A stretch of DNA of 64,000 nucleotides. Source: Coprinopsis marcescibilis (taxonomy: Eukaryota; Basidiomycota; Agaricomycetes; Agaricales; Psathyrellaceae). Each line of letters begins with the position of its first letter. Position 1 is the stretch's first letter. Positions 1 to 11,409 of this stretch are shown in pieces. The DNA lies in contig ML210147.1 of assembly GCA_004369085.1 (NCBI GenBank), positions 868,001 to 932,000 of the forward strand, in the 5' to 3' direction. A model generated the notes under the pieces. That model searched no databases. It was given only the letters and a program-made list of their open reading frames with translations, and was not told where the DNA came from. The position numbers and the translations under genes are program-made.

Positions 1-1
1 C

Positions 2-869
2 GACACTTGGGTGCTTCCAGAGAGCGCAGAACAAATACGCGGACCAACGTTTATAGTCCATCCTTCGGACCCCTCGCCAGTATCCATCAACTTCAACTCT
101 ACAAGCAACAGAATTGTCGTACATTCACTCGACAAGGATACGTCACCTGAAGAAGAACCACCGAAATTATTGGACCGAACACCAAGTGATGTCGCCCAAG
201 TATGGGTTACCACTCGTGTTGCAGGCTCCGCAACGATAAATCTGCGAACAGGTACCGGGGAAGGAAAGTTCCTGTCGTGCGACAAACACGGCCTGGTATC
301 TGCCGACAGAGATGCACGAGGACCACAGGAGGAATGGACGCCAGTGGTGTTCCCCGACGGAATGGTGGCTTTCATGAACATCTACGAGAAGTACCTCAGT
401 ATCGACGAAGTGGCCGGAGGGACACTAGCTCTCAGAGGCGACAGCGACGACGTCGGCTTCAGGGAACGGTTTTGGGTCAAGATACAATACAAGTACAAAA
501 AGGAGGCCAATGAGGAACAGAAGAAGAGAACCGAGGTAACGGACACAACGGTTAACGAAGCAAGCGCGAAGTGAGTGTTTCCACAACTGGCTGTGTAAAT
601 TCCGGGCTCACGGCGGAACCAGCAAAATACATCAAGCCTGGGGCGCTGGTCGGAGTGTTGTTTCGAACCAAGATAAGAAAGATGTGCGTCATGTCGTCCC
701 AAAACAATTAACATGTCACTTAAACTTCCATATAGCTGAAACGCGCAAAGAAGGAAGGCCGCCTTGCAGAGGCCCTGCTCGATCGGCGGGCGAAGTTGAA
801 GAGGTACGTGCGCAATTTCCTTGAAGGCTTGTAAACCACTCACACGTTTTAAGTGATCGTTTCTGTTGA
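2..869 (+). CDS. FRG1: FRG1-family protein (actin-crosslinking fold), 3' part
   Basis: The gene runs off the left edge; only its C-terminal part is present. The frame opens at base 2 with DTWVLPES and IRGPTFIVH, a block typical of fungal FRG1 homologues. A beta-trefoil-like repeat follows (KFLSCDKHGLVSADRDARGP, then WTPVVF and YLSID). I trace exons 2-535, 736-803 and 854-869. The joins are in phase and give the family C-terminus: KEGRLAEALLDRRAKLK followed by SDRFC and a stop. The end is therefore firm even though the first intron is unusually long (200 bases). FRG1 proteins are nucleolar or nuclear RNA-associated proteins linked to mRNA splicing and actin bundling; the role here is inferred from family only. 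The next gene (3161-5301) is convergent, 2.3 kb away. Confidence 0.85.
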
Positions 870-3160
870 CGAAGCCTTGATTGAGACACTTCGACAATCG
901 TGAAGGTCTCCAACCTCATCAACTTGACTGGTGACTTCCGGCTGCATTCTTAAGTATCCGGACCTCTCGCAGTTCACACACGCAAACCTCTGCTCGCTGT
1001 TCTCTCCGGCTCCGCAAATAATGTTTGAACCTCTTCGTGGGTAATGGGTTTCATTAGGCTCCTCTCAATTTCAACTGAGCTATCTTTGGTCTCTGTAACT
1101 CTCCGTGGAATTACTTGCGACCGTGTGATTGGGGCCCAAGAACGAGGTCGCTATAGCATGTATGAGAATGCAAACATGGTCTCTCGAATACGCGATAACA
1201 GACAACCAGAGCTTCCACTATAATTGTTTCCAAACAGTGATTAGAGAGGCAAATGGACTGTCTGTAGATGCTACTACTAGGTCCTTGACGAATGGGTCGA
1301 AAACTGTTCCGATGTACAGGCTAGTGAGGGATATAACAATTCATTGACAGAAGTACATTTTGCCAATATTTCTACGGACGAAATGGGTTTGTGGCTTGTG
1401 GGAGGTACATGCGTCATTCGATGGGGTATGCATTTGCTACGGCTCTGGCTCGGATTATGCATTCAAGTTATTCGGCTTGAAGTAGATACTACTAGAAGCG
1501 CACAGAGGTACATCAGATTATTCACATTTCCATGAAAGACGAGTGCGATCTGCCTTCTGAATCTGCATGCTCCAACGTAACGAGCCCGCACCTTGAGGTT
1601 TGAGTCTACTTTAACATAACTTCTGGATGTGTTCACATCCAGTTACAGTCATCTAATAACAACCACGACCAGATAATGAAGTTGCACACGTGAACGGTTA
1701 TCTACCCTTCCGTCAGATACGGCTGGGATAGTATTATTATTTAACAGTGACCAGGAGCTTTTACCCAGCCGGCAACGTGTACAATAGTACTGTGGTGCGC
1801 GCGGCTAGAGCCCTGCATGTATCCAATTTCTTCATCACGCGAGGGATAGATAGCTAAAGATAGGGGTATGATCCCTCTTCGGCGACTCAGCATTTGCTTC
1901 CGCAAGGAGGGGCAACAGACACAGTGGTTCGCCGTAGTACCCCAAAGGCAAGGATATTGCCTATGAGTATGGAGCTTAAGGCACACTAGAAAGAGTGCGG
2001 TACTAGCGATCATTGCAACAACCCGCATTCCTCATGAGTAAAAAATTATCATCAGATGGCCCGAACCAGCAAGGTGGTCCTCAAGACCTCAAGAAGTTTC
2101 AATATCCCATCACTTCTCCACTGGGAGGGCCAGATTAGAATATAAGCAATGGAGTAGTGACACTTCGAACCCGCGCTGAGTGGGAGAAACAAGAGCTTTG
2201 GATCACAACACTTCCTCTACATGAATTCGCGATGAACCTGAGAATAGAAGGCCGGTATTTAGAAGGAGGCCAAGGGACTACTAACAGCGCCAGGAGTTTG
2301 TGGCATTCTCCGTTTACTATTCTCTTGCGGCTGTTTTGACTCGTGGAAAATTCAGCCCAAAGCTCAAACAGTACATAAATATCCAGATACCCTTTCTCCA
2401 ATCCTTATCTGGTAAGAATTGTTTATTCGCCGCCCGCATAACTAAAGACGGCGTTCTCGGCTTCGGGAGATCTGCAAGCGACAGATCTCTTTCGTTGCCG
2501 GTCAGTTAGGCGCCTTGGTATTTCTCGGACCTTGTGATCCACCTGACAGGCAGGCGCCAATCCGATAGGCGCCAACTGACCCTGTGTCATTCAAATCAGA
2601 CTTGCAGTGATAAGCGCCGTAAAGAAGAGCCCTGCTGACCTTGATTATGACCGGACAACTTGCATGCGTTTCTGTGGAACATTCACGGGGATGTGTAGCA
2701 CTGGGTTATTGCATGCATGATGTCTGTGATCTGAGTCCCGAATCTTCGAACGGCACAGCTTCGAATATGAAATCATGGGCCATGGTGGTAATGCCGCCTG
2801 TAGACATAGTTCTCTTGGAACAAGGTTTACTACAATGCGGCGCCGTCGTTTGTACATGTGCACATTCCGGTCGCTACAACTTCAAAACATCACACAGGCA
2901 ACTCACGCGTGTCCCCAATACCTAACGCCTACCGCTCTCGCGTGTTTTTGTGTAACAATGTGTAGCAAAGGTAGAACCAATGGGTATACGCGTAGTGGAA
3001 ACACAGCATTCTGGCGTATGTACAAGTACAAGGAAACAGCAAGACTGCAGAGGGTTCCTGTAGGATGATATTGAGAGGAAGTGTATCGCGGGCGGAAAGA
3101 TAATTGGATAATATTATGTGAGCTGCACAGTGCACACTCCGTGACGGTGAACACGATCGA
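870..3160. other. Intergenic stretch, no gene recognised
   Basis: A 2.3 kb interval between two convergent genes. Open frames are all under 100 codons, overlap each other on both strands and resemble no family I know. The only structure I see is a pair of inverted repeats at 2467-2489 and 2500-2581, listed separately. Confidence 0.6.
2467..2581. repeat. Two adjacent inverted repeats
   Basis: GAGATCTG (2467-2474) faces CAGATCTC (2482-2489) across seven bases, a perfect 8-base stem. Directly after it, GGTCAGTTAGGCGCC (2500-2514) faces GGCGCCAACTGACC (2568-2581) across about 53 bases, with one unpaired A. They could fold as hairpins or be the ends of a small decayed element. No transcript evidence is available from sequence alone. 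Confidence 0.5.
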
Positions 3161-5301
3161 TTAGGACACGTAGTCTAGGATTACGAATGGTTAGTGAGAA
3201 TGGGCAATGAAATGGGGTGCTGACGTACAAGCCAGAGCGATAATAAAGTAGAGCGCCAACAACCTGGAGGCCCATTGTAAGCATGGAAAATCATCATGCA
3301 ATAATAAAACTCACAATAGCCCTTCCATGTAATTCGACTTGCCGTCCCTATAAATTGTGTGAGATTACGCATAGGGTGTAAAACGTAAGATACACACTGG
3401 ATGAGTGTATTGACTAGAATAACAGAAACGAAAAGGACGACAGTCTGTCATCTCTCATCAGTATTGCTTAATTCCTTTGAACGCAATGTGATTTACCTCG
3501 AAATCTTTGAAGTAAAGACTCAATTCGTGGCCAGTACTGAGGAAGGAATAAGCGAAAGCAGGTCGGACATCAGTAGAAGCACACTCACATCCACCCGACG
3601 ATGACCAGCAAGGGGACAACAAATGAAGCAATTTGCTACAAAGCACATGAGCATGAGCAACGCTTGTCGAATTGTTAACCTGTAGAAACAGCTTACAATC
3701 GAGCTACCGACACAAATGGTAATGGTCAACTCCATCTTGTTTTTCATTGCCATCCAAATGGAAGTAACATGCTCCGCTGCGTTAGCCTGTGCAAACATTT
3801 AACGGGGACAAGATGCTGTGAACAAGAAGAACACGAACCACGATGGGCAGCAAGATTAATCCGATGAACGTTTTTGAGATGTGATACCTTTCGGCCGTCT
3901 CTTCGATAGAGGCCACCACTAACAATCGTCAATCTTCGTACATGATGTGAAAGGATTGAACCCACAATAATCGGCGCAGAAAGCGGTGATAATTGTCACT
4001 CCGAGCAGGCTTGAAGAAATTGAGCATGGAATTAGTTGATTTCGTCGAACACTTACCCAAATGCAGCAGCCAGAACGTTCATGTGGGGTTCTTCTTCTTC
4101 TTCAGAAGCATCAATCGCGGATTTAAAGAGGAAATGGTGGGTTTTTAGCTAGGCGGTTGAGATCTCAATTTTGACGAGCAGGAACTGCCATGCGAAGCGG
4201 CGCACCTGGAACCATAGATACGCAATGTAGACCAACAGGAGGACTATTGCGGTTCCTCTGGATATGATTACAAGTCCTTCAGCAGAGTCGGGCGCCGACA
4301 ACGTCGTTATATGATAGGCAGCAGGGATCACAAGAGCTATATCCGATGATGTAAGTGTAAGTGTGTTTGTTTGGTAAAGCTGTAAAATACGCACTGATGC
4401 AAGCTAAGGTCATGAGCTGCATTGTCCGACGGAATCAGTATTGCACAGCACCCAGAAGCATCGCTTTAACGTACCGAACTCGACCTGTCAAAAAGCGGTG
4501 ATGAGTGGGATGTCCAGATAAAAAGCAAAGATGAAGGACACACGTTTGAGCAGCGGTTACTTGGAAAACACTCTCTTCTCTTTCATACCCAGCTATAGGT
4601 CCCTGTTAGAATCTTGAGCTGACAAAGAGGTGTTGGAGCGCACCTGCGAGGAATGAACAGCCGAGGACGAGCAGGATGTTGGAAAGGATGGAACCAATCA
4701 TCTAGATCCATAAACAGTCAATTGATGATCGCATGGGTCCGGTTAATACTCACAGATGTCTGTACGATACGAATTTCGTCTTTCGGTTATAAAACAGTAA
4801 GCCTCTATACTGGGTATGGTGAGCCAAGTACGGGCGTACCCCGGAAAAGCGCAGCCACGCCAACAATGATCTCGACCGCATTGCCAAAGGTCGCATTCAG
4901 CAACCCTGCCAGGGTCTCTCCAAGCTTTACAGACAAGCTTTCGGTAGCGTCTCCGAGCAACTAAGAGAAGAGATTAGCGCGCGCAATATATTACGGCGCC
5001 CCGTGCGCTGTTTCCAGCATACCTTGGCCAAAGGAACGATTGCAAGGAAGCTGAAAGAGAACCGCAATGCGGCATCCCAGTCGCTATAATGCGCGACCGC
5101 GCTCAGAGGAACGAACAAGAGCAAGATATTTGCATATGACCCAAAAATGAACCAGCGGTAGGATTGAAGCCAAGACGGTTCTCCTTCAGCCTTGAAGAGC
5201 TTGACTATGCGTTGTCCTAAAGGTAATCGCTGGCTTGCATGGCCGTTCTCGCCGTTTGCATTGGAGTGGGGCAGCAGGGGGGTGTCCTCGTGTGGCGACA
5301 T
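3161..5301 (-). CDS. VCX1: Vacuolar Ca2+/H+ exchanger (CaCA/CAX family)
   Basis: A cation/proton antiporter that loads Ca2+ into the vacuole using the proton gradient. Eighteen exons join in phase to 405 residues, close to the usual fungal CAX length: 5301-5023, 4960-4840, 4779-4754, 4701-4644, 4592-4544, 4484-4475, 4416-4395, 4336-4206, 4148-4057, 4009-3966, 3918-3839, 3786-3697, 3635-3589, 3536-3497, 3444-3398, 3347-3315, 3263-3229 and 3174-3161. Both ion-binding alpha repeats are present: GNAVEIIVG (about 119-127) and ANAAEH (305-310). [18 protein letters not shown] and the hydrophobic end [13 protein letters not shown] are also family hallmarks. An acidic loop (EEEEEP) divides the two halves. 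The start is the ATG giving [12 protein letters not shown]; an in-frame ATG 30 codons upstream is less likely. Exon 6 is only 10 bases, and without it the frame breaks. UBA3 is divergent, 235 bases upstream. Confidence 0.93.
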
Positions 5302-5536
5302 GGACGAAGAAGTAAAGAGTGTGAAGAATGAGGGAATTGGAGTAAAGCCTTGTGAAGGTCCATCATATGTCTGTCCCGCTGAATCCGTCAAGGCAGTGCC
5401 GGTGCTCCCACGTGACCTGCTACAAAAGTTCCGCGAGTGTAATGTAACCCGGAGGCATTACTGTACAGTCTCTGTCGCTGCGCGTCCATCGCTAGCCAAT
5501 CTCAGTCCACTCTCTACCTCCATTTTATCCCGAATA

Positions 5537-7206
5537 ATGGCTTCAGCACCGTCCACAGATTGGCCAGGTCGTTACTACCACATTGATCAGGTTTTGGAAA
5601 AACCGGGCCCTCGAACGGATCCGGCTTTTCTTGCAGGCGATGGTGTAAGTTATGCCCTGAGTTAATGCCGAAGGGTGTCCAGCGCTAATGGTTGTTCAGG
5701 TCAAAGACTTTCTGCGAAATCAAGCCAAGATCCTCGTAATCGGTGCCGGAGGACTAGGATGTGAGATCCTCGCAAACCTGGCACTCACCGGTTTTAAGGA
5801 TATCCATGTAATCGACATGGACACCATCGACATCAGTAACTTGAATCGCCAATTCCTCTTTAGGTATTTCACGATCATCCAACCAAACCGATTATCCGTG
5901 TGTTGAAATCATCGTCCGTTCCTCAAGGCCAAAGGATGTGGGCAGACCGAAAGCGACGGTTGCGGCAGAGTTCATCATGAAACGTGTCCCTGGAGTCACG
6001 GTCACCCCGTAAGCGGCTTCGCAGATCCCAGCGCCTATTCAAACTCAAAATACCGCGGCACAGGTACTTTGGAAAGATTCAGGACAAAGACGAAGACTAT
6101 TACCTGCAGTTTAACCTCGTAATTTGCGGGCTAGACTCTATCGAAGCGCGTCGATGGATGAACGCGACTTTGGTCAATATGGTGGACCCCGAAAACCCTG
6201 AAAGCTTGAAACCCATGATTGATGGCGGAACAGAAGGTATACTAGCCTTCTACTCAGGTGCTGTGATGATTGTTTATAATTACTAGGTTTCAAGGGTCAA
6301 GCTCGGGTTATTCTGCCAACGTTCACCTCGTGTTACGAATGTTCCCTCGACATGCTGAACAAGCCAACAGCATTCCCAATATGCACAATTGCTAACACGC
6401 CGCGACTACCAGAGCACTGCATTGAGTGGGCTTCCGTCCTAGAATGGCCTCGTGTCCACGGAGGTACGTCGTTTACTCTACCCGTGTCCACGACGATCTA
6501 GATCCCTGACGCTTCGGCTAGACAAGAAGATGGATACTGACGACCCAGAGCACATTAGCTGGTTGTACAAGGTCGCGTCAGCTCGCGCTAGAGAGTTCAA
6601 CATAGAAGGTGTTACCTGGTCACTAACTCAAGGTGTTGTCAAGAACATCATCCCAGCCATCGCATCCACAAACGCGATCATTGCGGGTATGTCCTTCTCG
6701 TTGTTCAAGACATATTCGATGTACTGAAAGAAATTTCCAGCCGCATGCTGCAACGAGGCTTTCAAGATCGCTACCAGCTCAGCAGCATTCCTTAACAATT
6801 ACTTTATGCTGATTGGAACCGAGGGCGTATACTCATACACGTTCGAACACGAAAAGCGACACGACTGTCCCGTTTGTGGTGGTGAAGCCCTTGATCTCAC
6901 TGTCTCTCCTGATTCCACTGTTGAGAACCTCATCGACATCTTGATTGAAAGACAAGACATGTATGCATTTCTTTTCTTTTGAAAGTAAGAAAACTCATAA
7001 CATTGTGATTATGCAGACAAATCAAGAAGCCGTCATTGTCTACACCGACCAAGCAGCTATACTTCCAAGCACCACCTCAGTTGGAAGAAGCAACCCGACC
7101 CAACCTCGAGAAGAAACTGTCCGAGTTCGTCCCTGCAAACGGAGAAATCACCGTCACATCTACATCCCTCCCATTCAGCCTTTCGCTTCGCATTCTGTAT
7201 TCATAA
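5537..7206 (+). CDS. UBA3: NEDD8-activating enzyme E1 catalytic subunit
   Basis: Adenylates NEDD8/Rub1 and forms the E1 thioester with its ULA1/APPBP1 partner, so that cullins can be neddylated. Eight exons (5537-5644, 5700-5863, 5928-6008, 6064-6236, 6287-6463, 6522-6686, 6741-6960, 7017-7206) join in phase to 425 residues, the usual size. Seen in order: the nucleotide-binding loop GAGGLGCE (51-58); the [18 protein letters not shown] block; CYEC and CPVCG, the two zinc-binding cysteine pairs; and [20 protein letters not shown] with the catalytic cysteine near 208. The C-terminal part after about 350 is the ubiquitin-fold region that recruits the E2. The 3' end faces NPR2, 151 bases away. Orthology to UBA3 rather than UBA1/UBA2 rests on the length and the [10 protein letters not shown] block. 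Confidence 0.95.
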
Positions 7207-7357
7207 ACAACAGTCATATCATTATAGCAGAGGGTATAACGACGGGATAGATACAGGTATACAAATGTACACTACACAGGCAATCAATAAGCCGTAAAGC
7301 ATGCTCAACACTCTCAAATCAAAGAGGAAAGACAAGGAGAGCCTCTGGGCGAGGCAG

Positions 7358-9678
7358 CTATCGACAAATAACGACCACGTTCCCCATCTTCTCTGGACTC
7401 TCTCCACCCCCTATAGCGATGAGCCATTCCTGCAGCTGAGGCCATCCACAACCAAACCGCACACCAATCTCGTCTGTATGATGGTCTCCATCAAGGAAGG
7501 GGATCAGTTGAGGAGGGTAAGGAGTGACGTTTGCTTCATGATGTCCATACGTTATCGAAGGCGATCGTACTTGCCTTGGTCTCGAAGGAGTGTTGGTTAC
7601 CATTACTTTGGGCATAAGTACAGGCGATGAAGGAGGGACAGAAGGCGAGATCAAAGACGCCCGTCTTGACTCTCTCCCCGCGCTCGCCTTCAACGGGCTG
7701 TCATGCACTCGTGCGGGTGCAACCGAAGCAGCTGTGTTTGTACTCGTATACGAGTATGCTACCACACCCGGATGAGCTGACGGGCCGGCATGCGTTCCGG
7801 CACTTGGAGGGGGATCTACGTCTTTGCTTGGGTGGTGGTACGGGATCCAAGCTGTCCGAGTGTTCTGGGTATTATTACTGGTCTCACCCGATTTCTGCGT
7901 ATTGCGGCTCTGCCGGATATTGCCAATCTTATTGAGGGCAGATTCGGCCGCTTGAAATCTGCGTGCGCGATGCACCGCGATCATGTCGACAGTCGCAAGC
8001 TCCACCGTGGGCTCGTCGGATGGTACATTTGAGAAGAGCGCCGAGGTGCGCGGTCCTTGGTTGATCAGTGTGGCGGAAGGTATTGATGTATATGCTGAGA
8101 AACGGGGAATTGGTTCTTGCAGACTCTTGGCACGCTTCCTGAGGAGCGTTGAAGCACCTGGGTCGGCGTAGGGTTGGACTACGGGCATGTCTTCGGTTGG
8201 CTCGGGTTGGATTAGAACAGGATAGCGATGCACCCTGCGTAGGAACCCCTGCGCAGCGGTTACTTGCGGACAGTGCGGAAGACGTGTATTGAGCGCACCT
8301 TGATGACACCGAACGTGATGAATCTACGGATATCTATTCCGAGTTGCTCTACGTCGTATTCCCGCATCCATTCGAAGACTGTCTTGCCAATCTTGAATCT
8401 CGAATATAAATGCAACAGATCTGGCCAATCCGGTGGTGTTTTGGAACCTGTGGCGGCACTAGCCCTCAGGAGCCAGGTCAAGCAAGCGGTCGTAGGAGGT
8501 ACTTACCAGGCTTTACAACATAAGGTCCGCATTCATCCTTGACGTGCTGTTCGTCGGCCAGCCATTGGATGCTTTTACATAGAGTATACATATTCGAGTA
8601 TTGGAAGATGTCTATCGTCATTATAACTTGATAGTATCTGCCCAAAACGCACTCAGATCTATACACGAGGGTAAAATCAGGGAACTCACAGTAGATGGGC
8701 TATTGCCTGTCGTGTCAATCGTATATCGCAGTTTGCGAGCTGAGCTATTCGCCCGACGTGGTTTACACCGTCAATACATCGGCATACCTTACTCAAAGTC
8801 AGAATGCAGCATGTTACAGGGGTTAGGACCAACTTTAATCATGGTGAGATCCCAGTTCTCTTCAAAACGTTTGGGCAAGTTGATCAATGCGAGTGGAACC
8901 ATCCAATCTTTGACTTCTGGAGGGTTAGGATAAAACGGGAATATCTTGAGTTCGATTGAATTGAACTGATCAATTGGGATGGAAGTTTCCGAGTAAGAGT
9001 TCAGATCCTCGTAGAGTTGTTCGAGAACGCTGTGAACCTGAGGCGACGTTTCAGCAGACGACAGGAACCCTGATTCCTCCTACGAGTTACAACCGTGAAT
9101 CGCTGCTACTGTTATCAAGGTACCGGACGTACTTCGCATGATTTGAAGACACGACTGATTTTCCTGACGATAGGTTCATAGCAGCTAAGGTCCGCGTTCC
9201 GTTCGAAGACAAAGCATAGGTTGTATCGGAAGTAGTACCGCTTGTACTTGCCCGTCAATTCGACGGGAAACCCAATAACCCGATGTCGCTTCGTCGAACA
9301 GATGACTAGCCTTCCGCAAAGGGGGCTAGGTGGTATCACATACATGGATATCTCGGAAAAGTTAAACAGTGTCCTCTGTGACGATATGGATCGTTTCTGG
9401 GGCGACGGGTATTGGCGACCTCGCCTGAATGAGTCTGTTGGTGAGACCATTGATCCACTGGGCGTACGCGCCGTCAGTTCAAGGGTTGGTGTTTGAGGCT
9501 CCACAGAGGATTCCGGAGATGGAGAGGAAGGTACAGAGCCATTTCCGTTGGAAGTCAGTGTCTGGGACGCGATGAGCCCTTCAGGAACTTGATAGACAAT
9601 TTTTGGGCCGATGGTCTCGTCGAAGACTGCGTAAAACACGGACTGTATGCGCGGAAGAAAAGAATCGCCCTCTGGCAT
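7358..9678 (-). CDS. NPR2: Nitrogen permease regulator 2 (GATOR1/SEACIT subunit)
   Basis: Part of the Npr2-Npr3-Iml1 complex at the vacuole, which restrains TORC1 when amino acids are short. Six exons (9678-9133, 9079-8834, 8787-8690, 8637-8507, 8447-8299, 8248-7358) join in phase to 686 residues. The N-terminus (VFYAVFDETIGPKIVYQVPE, then MYVIPPSPLCGRLVI and KRHRVIGFPVELTGKYKR) is the longin-like core, split by a serine/proline-rich insert. MTIDIFQYSNMYT and FITFGVIKVR-type blocks follow, and the end EWLIAIGGG with GNVVVICR is the typical C-terminal helix-turn region. A roughly 200-residue low-complexity insert (residues ~410-620) makes it longer than the mammalian protein, as is common in basidiomycetes. 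It shares a 193-base intergenic region with OGG1. Confidence 0.92.
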
Positions 9679-9871
9679 TGTGAATGTGGCCGTTTATTGC
9701 AGCGTTGACGACGTGCGTTGCATCGACGAGAGAGGGAGAAACGACGTGAAGCCTGAGCGTGACGCTCGACGCTCCAAGCATCGAGCGGGCTGTTGCGGGC
9801 CGTCTGCCGGAGGGATTGATTGACAGGCGACCCGCGACGCGCCAGTTTCGTTCTTGCCGCCAGTTGTCGTT

Positions 9872-11343
9872 ATGGCTCTTTTCCAGCAACTACGCGTATC
9901 CCCAGCCCAGGTCTCTCTGGCAGCAGTGCTGAAATGCGGTCAATCGTTTCGGTGGTCAATATTTCCTCTGCCTACACCAGAGACCAAACCAGAAGCTGGA
10001 CAAGGTTCTCTGGACACCCCACTGGCAGACGCACTGAAGGGCGTACCAACTCATGAATACCGGCTGTGCCTCAAAGACCGTGTGGTCTGCCTGCAACAGT
10101 CATCCGACACCCTATTTTATCGGTCTGCATTTCCGGATCCCCAACCTTCTCCCGCCCAACGAGCCGAGAAGGAGGTCGAAACTTTGGCCTGGATTCGCGA
10201 CTACTTCCAAATGGACGTGGATTTGGAGGATCTTTACGCGCAATGGGCCTTGCAAGACAAGGTTTTCGCAAAATTCCAGGACAGGTTCAAGGGAATCAGG
10301 ATTCTGCGGCAAGACCCTTGGGAGAACCTCGTTTCGTGAGTTACCAGCTCACTACCTCTGAACACAAGAAAAACTTAAACCCCGTGTCCCAGATTCATCT
10401 GCTCATCCAACAACAACATCTCACGGATAACGAAGATGGTGCACAATCTGTGTAAACAATTTTCACCGCCTTTGCTTTCCCTGCCTGATCCCTCTGACCC
10501 GTCCCAGACCAATACCTACCACCCATTCCCACCACCATCCTTACTGGCAACACCTGACGTTACTGGCACACTTCGTACATTGGGATTTGGCTACCGCGCG
10601 GACTACATCCAGAGGACAGCGAAGATGCTTTTCGATACACATACAGCGGCACCTCTTTCATCCGGCCTCAGGGAACCGTCGGAAGTCTGGTTGAGTGGCC
10701 TCCGTTTGCAAGACACCTCAAAAGCGAGAGAGGAACTGCTAAAGTTCGTCGGAGTGGGCAGGAAGGTTGCAGATTGCATCCTTTTGATGAGCCTGGACAA
10801 GGTAAGAGCAAGTTGTTGCGCGAAGCCTTTTGCATCACTAAATACTTTACACAGAAAGAAGTAGTTCCTGTGGACACACACGTATATCAAATTGCTGTTA
10901 AGCACTATGGCTTGAAAGGTTCGTCAGGGGGGAAAGTAACTATGACCCCGAAACTGTATGACGAAGTCAATGCCCGGCTGCAGTCACTCTGGGGAGACTA
11001 TGCAGGTTGGGCCCACTCCGTTAGTAAAATTTCTCCTTCCCATTAAAACGGTCAATTCATTATTGCATAGGTCTTATTCACCGCGGACCTGAAGATCTTT
11101 TCGACATATGGCTTGGAAAGTTCCTCTCCAGTTAAAGTCCAGTCTACCTCAAAGAAAGCAAAGAAGGCAAAAGCCATTACCGCTGTAATGGGCGAGCCTA
11201 TGTCGCCCTTGACGCCGTTGCCGTCGCCAACGCAAACTCCCGTCAAACGCAAGTTGGAAGTCGTGGAAACAGTTCTAGAAACGACAGAGCTAACGACACT
11301 TGCCGAACGAATCAAGAGGCGGAAAAGGGGCGGAAAACCATGA
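9872..11343 (+). CDS. OGG1: 8-oxoguanine DNA glycosylase/AP lyase
   Basis: Removes 8-oxoG opposite C in base-excision repair and nicks the abasic site. Four exons (9872-10335, 10393-10801, 10855-11019, 11071-11343) give 436 residues. The start is the ATG of MALFQQLRVSP. Motifs: LKCGQSFRW (N-terminal OGG domain), SFICSSNNNISRI (the family's SNNN loop), then the helix-hairpin-helix GVGRKVADCILLM with the catalytic lysine at about 279, and VPVDTHV with the conserved aspartate at about 298. The C-terminal 60 residues are basic (KKAKKAK, IKRRKRGG) and look like nuclear localisation signals. The gene is convergent with the RdRP, only 66 bases between stop codons. Confidence 0.95.
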
Positions 11344-11409
11344 TATGTTGTATATATATATTAGTTGTACATTCCCAACGATGCTCAAGGACACACGATA
11401 CCCATTTGC

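Noticed and set aside
2135..2240. tRNA-like B-box (GGTTCGAA) on the minus strand
   Set aside because: The following bases do not complete the B-box consensus and no cloverleaf can be folded around it.
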